The notes under the pieces were generated by a model. The model was given only the letters and a program-made list of their open reading frames with translations. It did not search any database and had not been told where the DNA came from. The position numbers were made by a program, and so were the translations under genes. From Antedon mediterranea (taxonomy: Eukaryota > Echinodermata > Crinoidea > Comatulida > Antedonidae), in the NCBI RefSeq assembly GCF_964355755.1, contig NC_092670.1:25781795-25845794 (forward strand): DNA of 64,000 bases, given 5' to 3'. This document shows, piece after piece, positions 57,701-64,000 of the stretch (position 1 is its first letter; every line of letters starts with the position of its first letter).

Positions 57701-60700
57701 TGCGTTATTCTCTCACTTATTGTTTCTAAATGTAACGTTACAGAAGCATGGGTCATAGCCCTGATTTTGATAAAGATGGAAATATACAACATCAAATCAT
57801 TGTGTTTTTTTTTACAAAAGAAAACGAGGGAATCCACCATGGACCAATCACAATAACCATAATGAAAATTGCACATCTCCCTTTAGATACCAAGTGGAGC
57901 CGGAATCAGAATGCCGACAATCCAGTAACTGGGTAGAGTTAGAGAACTACGGTATGCAGACGTGTTGGCGAATGGTAACAAAAGTAGATCTGTCAATACC
58001 TAACCATTCTCCAGTTGTTACTATGTTACCTGTATTTACTGTTCGTAAAGGATGCACCAGCATTATCCCAATAGAAGGTATGCTTCAGCTTGGCTTTTCT
58101 TCCATGGTAGTGCATAAAATAGTTTAATCTGAAAAATGTTCTATTAAAAAAATTACATATTTTAACAGAAAGAAACAGCATAATTGAAAAAAATATTGTT
58201 ATCGACCTAGTTTTCACTACTTTAGTACATTATAAGAACATGATTGGGGTTTGTATTAAACTACAAAATTATTTTTATTTTTTTTGCGTTAAAGCAGTAT
58301 AAGCTTAACGTGTAGTGTTCATTAATTTCTTATTTAAACGAAGCTTATACAATATAATAATATTTTACCGTTATGAGAGAATACAGATTGTTCCTTCAAT
58401 CATACAAAGAACCAGATTGATTTGAAGAGTGATCGCCAGTCTAGCATTTCCTTTGTTTACAAAAAATAATTTCACTAGAGATCATGATAAAATCAATAAT
58501 TTGAAAGTCTGGAATTATGCTATATTAACAGACAATATTATATTAGTTTAGATTTTCGTCCTAGATAAATTGTTAGGTTTGCAGAGCAAGTTGATTATCT
58601 ACAGACGATTTGTAGATAGGATAAAGACATTGAACGGAAATGAATATCAATATTATTTTCGTGTAAATTCTGGCTGACATGACTCAAGGGCTATTGTCTA
58701 TAACATGACATATTGCTAGATATTATCAGCTATCATGAAAAACTAGTAAAATGGTAACAATTATATCCTTGTGTCTTTAATATAAAAAAAAATTACCATC
58801 AGAAGACCTATTACTAATAATATAACTTATTATTTGTCAAAAAATAGCATTTTTTGACAAAATGTTTAATGAAAGTGAATCTGAACACCATAATTAATTG
58901 TCTGTAACAGGGACTTCCACGATATAGGGTAGTGGCCTCCAATTTAAATTATGCAGATTAGTATTCTTTCCAGTGTCCAAAAATGACCTAACATTGATAA
59001 TTGTGTTCATTTGTGGTCTAAAGAAAACAGTTCATCATAAAACATTTCTTGAAATGTTTCCAAAAGGGTATTCTTTTAGCTAAATCCCATGAACTATATA
59101 CAAAAAAGTAATGTTATCATCTAATACCGTATAAAACAATTTAGTTTAACTTTTATGAAGTAAGCAGTACGTGCATAACTTCAACTTTCAACGGAGGGAA
59201 AGAATACATTTGATTGACAAAAGGTGACGTGTAACTAATAAAACTAATAAAAAAAAACATTTCAAGTAAGGTAAAACAAGTAAAGTTAACAAAAGCAGGA
59301 ATAAGAATAAAAATAATAATAAACTTCGCTTTTTATTGTGCTCAATTTTAATGCACTGTAGGCCTACTTTATCACATAGTATAACAGTAACCAAACTGCT
59401 ATTAAAATTACACAAAAAAAAGTAATTTAATTAACCTGTGAAACCCAATGGGGCTTCACATTGTTTGGTTGTTGCCTTTATTTACCAATCCACGCATACT
59501 TTTTTTTTCTCAAGAATTATGTACGTTATGCGATATTCTTTGTTTTTATAGCAGCGTACAGAAAATATCCAAATAAATCTAAGATTTGTTTATTGAAAAA
59601 ACACAAATAAATGTACGAATGAAAAAATAAACAATTTATATATATATAATTATTTATTTAATAGTGTTTTAGATATTTGTGTTATTATCATCGTATAAAG
59701 AGATTATTTCTGACACACAATCTCCTTAAAATCCATAAATGTCTTTAAATATTTAAGGAAAGTTTAAACTTACATCTAGCCATTTTTGGCTAGCTATTTT
59801 GAAATAGGTAGGCCTATTAATTATAAACTATTGAATTCGTCTAGCTACTGATCCTGATGGCGATAATGTACGATGTAGATGGGCCGAGCTTCAAAAGAAC
59901 GAGTGCCCACCGGACACACAGGGTAGACGAGTATGTGGACAAGCAACTGATTACGCCGAACTGGACTCGGTATGATTATTCATTTAATATATTCAAAATA
60001 AATAAGGATAAAATCGAAAATAGATTTTCTCTATTTTTATCAAAATTATCCCAATTAGACATGCACACTAAACTAGATAATGCCATTTTTTTAGAGTAAA
60101 AACAAAATGGCAGCAAATGTGAGATAATTGTAATCTCTTAAAATGTACCGAATAAATTTGTGGATAGTCAATTAATTGTAAACTTGCTATGAACTGTTAA
60201 AACACCATTCATAAGACCACCATCATATCTCTTTCCAAAATCACAACTCACCTTTTAAGTCATATATTTTGTTTTGCAATTCAATTATTGTAATAATATG
60301 CAGAATCAGGAATTGACCATGGTTATTAAGCCAATAATGTAATAGCGATTTATCCTGTCTACACCACATTCAAACCCAAAATAATCTCCTGGGACTTAAT
60401 TCCCACTTAAAAGTAAATATTAAGTCAATGCTAACGTACAGTGTTAATTTTCAACAGAATCGGTGCCGCTTAACATTTCCTGCAGAAGGTGATCCCGGAT
60501 GGTACGCTGCCACAATTATAGTTGAAGATATTGATAAGGCGACCGGGCAAGCAAAAAGCGCTATTCCGTTCCAATTTTTACTGAATGTTACTGAACGTAA
60601 GTTTTAGAAAATATTCTAATTTTATTTAAACTAGATTAATATCTCTAAATACAAACAACTTGCCAAAAAAGGAAACAAACTCTCATTCGAAAATTGTTTA

Positions 60701-61715
60701 CCAGCTGGACTCAACTGTGTCTCTGAATAATTATGTTATGGTGTCTGAAAAATAAGTTAGAAAACTACTTCGGATTCATTTTGATAATATGATCGGATAA
60801 TTTAGAAAAGTTGTTATACACATACTACATACAGGAAAGCGGCTAATACTGGAATTAAAAACCTATAATGTAATGGTTCCTCATGTAATATTCCTGTAGA
60901 ATTAAAATAACTATATACATTATATATAATACACAGTTTTACTATTTATAAATAATTATTATATCGATAATCCTTTTATATAATTATTACCATATAATTA
61001 TTATTGTAATACATTACATTATTTATTACATTATTGTTTTTTTTATAATATTATTTGCCAGCGTGATTTCCATGGATGGCTGTTATTGTTTGTTTTTTTT
61101 TTAATTGTCTTATATTTTTAAAAATTATATCCGTTTACGTTTTTCTTTTTTATAGCAGAAATTATTGTAGGCGTTAAAGATGTATTGTCCCCCAAAAACA
61201 TGAAAAATAAAGATGAATTAAATCAGACTTTGATTATGCCATTTTGTAGTTTTAATCAAGTTAATCACTTTCGTAGAAAAAAAAACAGGAAAAAAATAAT
61301 TGTTTTCACTTATGCTATAAAATGACAACATACATAGTTAAATTCAACCAAAAACCCATTGGCTGACAGCCAATTTGACCATTTTTGCTTTGAATTAAAG
61401 TTTTTTCAGTTAAATACATTTTCTTTCCATCCAATTTTTGGTCAAAGTTGATAACTATTATGTTACATTAAAATGGCATATTCAACAAAAAATTCGTTAA
61501 AATTATTTTTTCAGGGGGACAATACATCTTTAAATCTTCATCTATATTTTCAATTAAAAATAAGAAATATCTAATTCAACAATATTCATCTAAGGCTAAT
61601 GTAGTTTACAACTATTTTTATAGGATGCATCTTGCTCTTTTTGGCGATACTCTGTTTAGTCATTATTGTACGAAGTCTGTCTATGTTTATTTACCTTACT
61701 ATTATACTACAATGA
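54736..61715 (+). CDS. Secreted or single-pass cysteine-rich protein, FRGGTFS family
   Basis: Coding exons: 54736-54837, 56875-57116, 57887-58077, 59845-59969, 60458-60596, 61624-61715. All introns are GT-AG and the phases fit. The protein is about 296 residues. A signal peptide (MRYIIFGLIYIVHIASA) precedes LHFRGGTFSYERLG. Then come LEVTWRLAARRGWG with a C-x2-C pair (KCAECAT), CWRMVTKVDLSI, SPVVTMLPVFTVRKGC, ATDPDGDNVRCRWAE, ECPPD and VCGQATDY, CRLTFPAEGDPGWYA, and IIVEDID. The last exon encodes a hydrophobic CILLFLAILCLVIIV helix and a short tail. The order F-R-G-G-T, V-D-L, S-P-V, D-x-D-G-D-x-x-R-C-R-W-A and Y-A-x-x-x-x-x-E-D recalls a large uncharacterised invertebrate extracellular family (recollection). 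The function is unknown. The final exon is the least certain. Confidence 0.75.
57651..57886 (+). other. Alternative coding stretch inside intron 3 of gene 2
   Basis: After an acceptor-like TTTCAG at 57645-57650 the phase-compatible frame reads FKKYLYGRAALNIKFTMRYS, meets two stops near 57727-57735, then continues open with SMGHSPDFDKDGNIQHQIIV and GPITITIMKIAHLPL up to the acceptor of the next exon. It is either an unused or alternatively spliced exon, or chance. It does not join the downstream exon in frame through any visible donor. Confidence 0.3.
58078..59844. other. Intron 4 of gene 2, no feature seen
   Basis: AT-rich sequence without repeats or frames that I can support. The adjoining introns 54838-56874 and 59970-60457 are likewise unremarkable. 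Confidence 0.5.
61178..61529. mobile_element. TTAA-flanked MITE, 352 bp, in the last intron of gene 2
   Basis: Ends AGATGTATTGTCCCCC and GGGGGACAATACATCT are perfect 16-bp inverted repeats. TTAA flanks both sides (61174-61177, 61530-61533), compatible with piggyBac-type mobilisation. It differs in sequence from the TTAA element at 33170. No coding capacity. Confidence 0.85.
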
Positions 61716-61844
61716 ATAATGAAATGTCCTTTGGATACTCAGTCTTAAAACACATTTGGCTTACCGTATTTGAGCCTTCACACACATAACAAAAAGTAGA
61801 GCCAATTTTAAGTGTTTAATTTGTGTTGAAACAGTACATGAATG

Positions 61845-61850
61845 AATAAA
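61845..61850 (+). terminator. Candidate poly(A) signal of gene 2
   Basis: AATAAA lies 130 bp after the proposed stop codon at 61713-61715. Other A-rich hexamers are nearby, so the choice is tentative. Confidence 0.4.
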
Positions 61851-63068
61851 TCATGTTGATGTGTGTATTACCAATTAAATAAAATAATACAATGCTATCA
61901 ATCTACCCCACCAAATGTGGTAGATAATTCAACACATTGACTTAAATTAGATTCACAACGCGTTGAAGAAACAGCTTGTTGATGCAACACGTTAGTTAAT
62001 AATGAGTCAATGCATTGACTCATCAGCTTTTACTATTAAGAAAGTTTCTTCAACTTATGAAGCATTCTCGACTGAGACGTGAAAGGTCATAACTCAAACA
62101 TCGCCATACTGCACTCATTTGCGAGATGGAAAAAAAAGAGGAGAAATTATGTTCACTTGATATTATTTTTGTTTGGTATTATGATCAAAAAGGATTAGAA
62201 CGTCGTGCCTTCACAAAAGTTAATATATTGAGCTAAATGTCATCTTAATATCCTATTTTTATTATATGACAATTTCCAATTGTATTACCTTATGATAATG
62301 ATAATGATGATGACAATTTATATGTTTATGTTAAGTAAAAAAAAAATATTGATCGTTGTAAGTACTTTACCTACGTATTTAAACGTACATATAAATAAGA
62401 TAATCACATATTCTACAGTATTCCTAGTTATCTAATCTTTTCAACTTTTTGAAGTTATTGAATAACCAGAATAATATTTATTTTGTCTCCAAATAAATGT
62501 TTTTCAAAATTTACTTAGTATAGTTATCCTTAATATCAAAATGTACTGTAGTTAGTCCACTAGTCAATTTTAACTTTAATTGTTACTATGCTTATTGCTG
62601 GTTTCGACCCCGGTACCACATTGTATTCTCAGTTTGGACATTTCAATACATTGGCTTGATTTGTACATTGTATATATTGTATTAGTACTACAGTAGCATT
62701 CACTGAGAGAAGTCCACAAGTTTTTATATTCTTTTTGATTGCAAGTACCAATTATTTTTAATCTTTGGTGTGTCTCTATTTGAGAATCACAGTGTGTGAG
62801 TAATTTTATCATTGATGCCTTTATCTTTGTTGACAATTATTTATAACAATTATATAGTACAGTATCTCTATTAAAGATATTATTTAATTTAGAATAGTAT
62901 AGATAGCAGTTAAATTTGCATACGTTTTCATTTTCGCTTGAACAGCTAGATACAATGTTTGTACGCTGTATTGATATTTTTAATGTAGACGTCTAGATAA
63001 CGTTTGTTGTAATCCTCCACAGTTATACCAATACAATATAATACGATACGAATGCACCTCTAATAAAC
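61851..63068. other. Intergenic, no feature seen
   Basis: AT-rich sequence. A minus-strand 86-codon frame (62576-62836) has no recognisable domain and is not reported as a gene. Confidence 0.5.
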
Positions 63069-64000
63069 GTGTCTTATTTGGTTATTTGCTACTTCGGTAA
63101 CAGCAGAAGTAGCAGCCTACGGAGATCATTTAGACCTCCAGGCCGCACCACAAGTTTATCTGAACGTCATGGGTCTTCCGCCTCCTCAGAGTTCGGCTCA
63201 ACGCAAGAAAACTATGTGACCGGACATTTCACAACCATCCCACAACGGCAATCCATGCAGTTACCAACAACTCTGTCGACCATTCCAGTCTCCAAGCAGT
63301 TGATGCATTAACAAAAAATCACCTTATGCTGAAAGAGCTTGTGGCTTTAGGTCTTCTAAAATTGAATGACAAGACAGCCAACTAAAGACATTTGAAGGCA
63401 ACGTTCAAGAGAATCACCAATGACCCAAGTGGTTTGGGGAACAGTCATTACAACTTGCGATGCCTTTTAGAGCAATCAATGTAAATAATCCCGAGAAATG
63501 TTTACATGGTATGGGAAAATCTGGACAAAACGAATGGTGCTCCAGAAGTATATTGAAAGGGATCTACTCAAACGACTTGAAGAATTCCCAAAGTTTCAAC
63601 TCAGGGACCAGCTAAAGCTTAAACACCTTCTTCTTGAAGTAAACTGTGCAAAAGAAGGACTGTACTCCGGATTACTGTCACTGAACTTAGCACATGGTGT
63701 AAATACGATAATTACGATAGTTAAAAATCTCCTGTATCAACTCCACAGCAAGATTTTTCTGCTCCAACCTCACAGCAAGACGGCGAGGAGAGGGAAGATG
63801 GAGTCAATCCTTCACTCTCACCGCTTGTACTAAAGTGTACACAAACATTCCCGGCGGACGTTCATGTTCCAAAATTTGCAAGGTGTTGATATATCTTCCC
63901 AGAAAACCGTGAAGCTGAGGCGCTTATGGTTACCAAAGTAATGGAACATTAACTAAAGCACAATTATTTGACCACTTCCGGAACACATCAAATGTAGTAC
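63069..64000 (+). pseudogene. Unrecognised degenerate coding region running off the window
   Basis: Base composition turns markedly less AT-rich and two + frames stand out. One (63069-63311) is Ser/Pro/Thr-rich (RRSFRPPGRTTSLSERHGSS). The other (63498-63833) has VLQKYIERDLLKRLEEFPKF and LKLKHLLLEVNCAKEGLYSG. An overlapping frame reads NPEKCLHGMGKSGQNEWCSR, and a later one TFPADVHVPKFA, so frame breaks are likely. No introns or domains were recognised. It may be a transposon protein or a pseudogene; I assign no function. Confidence 0.45.

Overview
This is an AT-rich animal genomic window. It has spliced genes with GT-AG introns, dense degenerate non-LTR retrotransposons, tRNA-derived SINEs and many short inverted-repeat DNA elements. 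I see nothing prokaryotic. A CR1/L2-like LINE carrying a 2A peptide, the GGCCTA-rich intron sequence and the gene content suggest a marine invertebrate deuterostome, most likely an echinoderm. That taxonomic call is inference.

Two host genes, both on the + strand, can be assembled by exon phase. Gene 1 (10499-25186) is a seven-transmembrane protein of the GPR180/TMEM145 (intimal-thickness-receptor-like) family: signal peptide, N-terminal luminal domain, seven hydrophobic helices and a short tail, in 12-13 exons of about 410 codons. Its introns hold a SINE inserted into a ~360-bp tandem repeat, a cluster of eight GTCACTCGCATTAC motifs, and a head-to-head pair of an ~0.8-kb mobile element. Gene 2 (TATA box at 52456, coding exons 54736-61715) encodes a secreted or single-pass cysteine-rich protein with an FRGGTFS N-terminus and a D-DGD-RCRWA block. 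It resembles an uncharacterised invertebrate extracellular family.

Most of the rest is mobile DNA. From left to right: a long-TIR element (442-1892); a broken LINE ORF1 with an SGNH-esterase-like domain (2647-3272) beside a minus-strand 5'-truncated LINE (3279-5555) and a zinc-knuckle remnant (5577-5735); a nearly full 2A-EN-RT LINE (7007-10371) ending 128 bp upstream of the gene 1 start codon; L1/Tx1-like fragments (27.2-28.3 kb, 37.3-40.3 kb); smaller RT scraps (29.5-30.1 kb); a minus-strand EN-RT LINE (41.07-44.28 kb); an internally deleted LINE (46.7-48.2 kb); and a three-level nest of inverted-repeat elements (48779-51551).

The most distinctive family is a repeated element ('AACAAGG...ACTAAAAA') found five times. 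It has (ACCG/ACAG)n arrays, a conserved terminal hairpin and a short single-module form that looks like a recombination product. One copy is interrupted by a 1.6-kb TTAA-flanked transposon, with the empty site visible in its sister copies. I found no evidence for a wholly new defence or metabolic system. The novelty here is in mobile-element architecture and in the two poorly characterised host genes.
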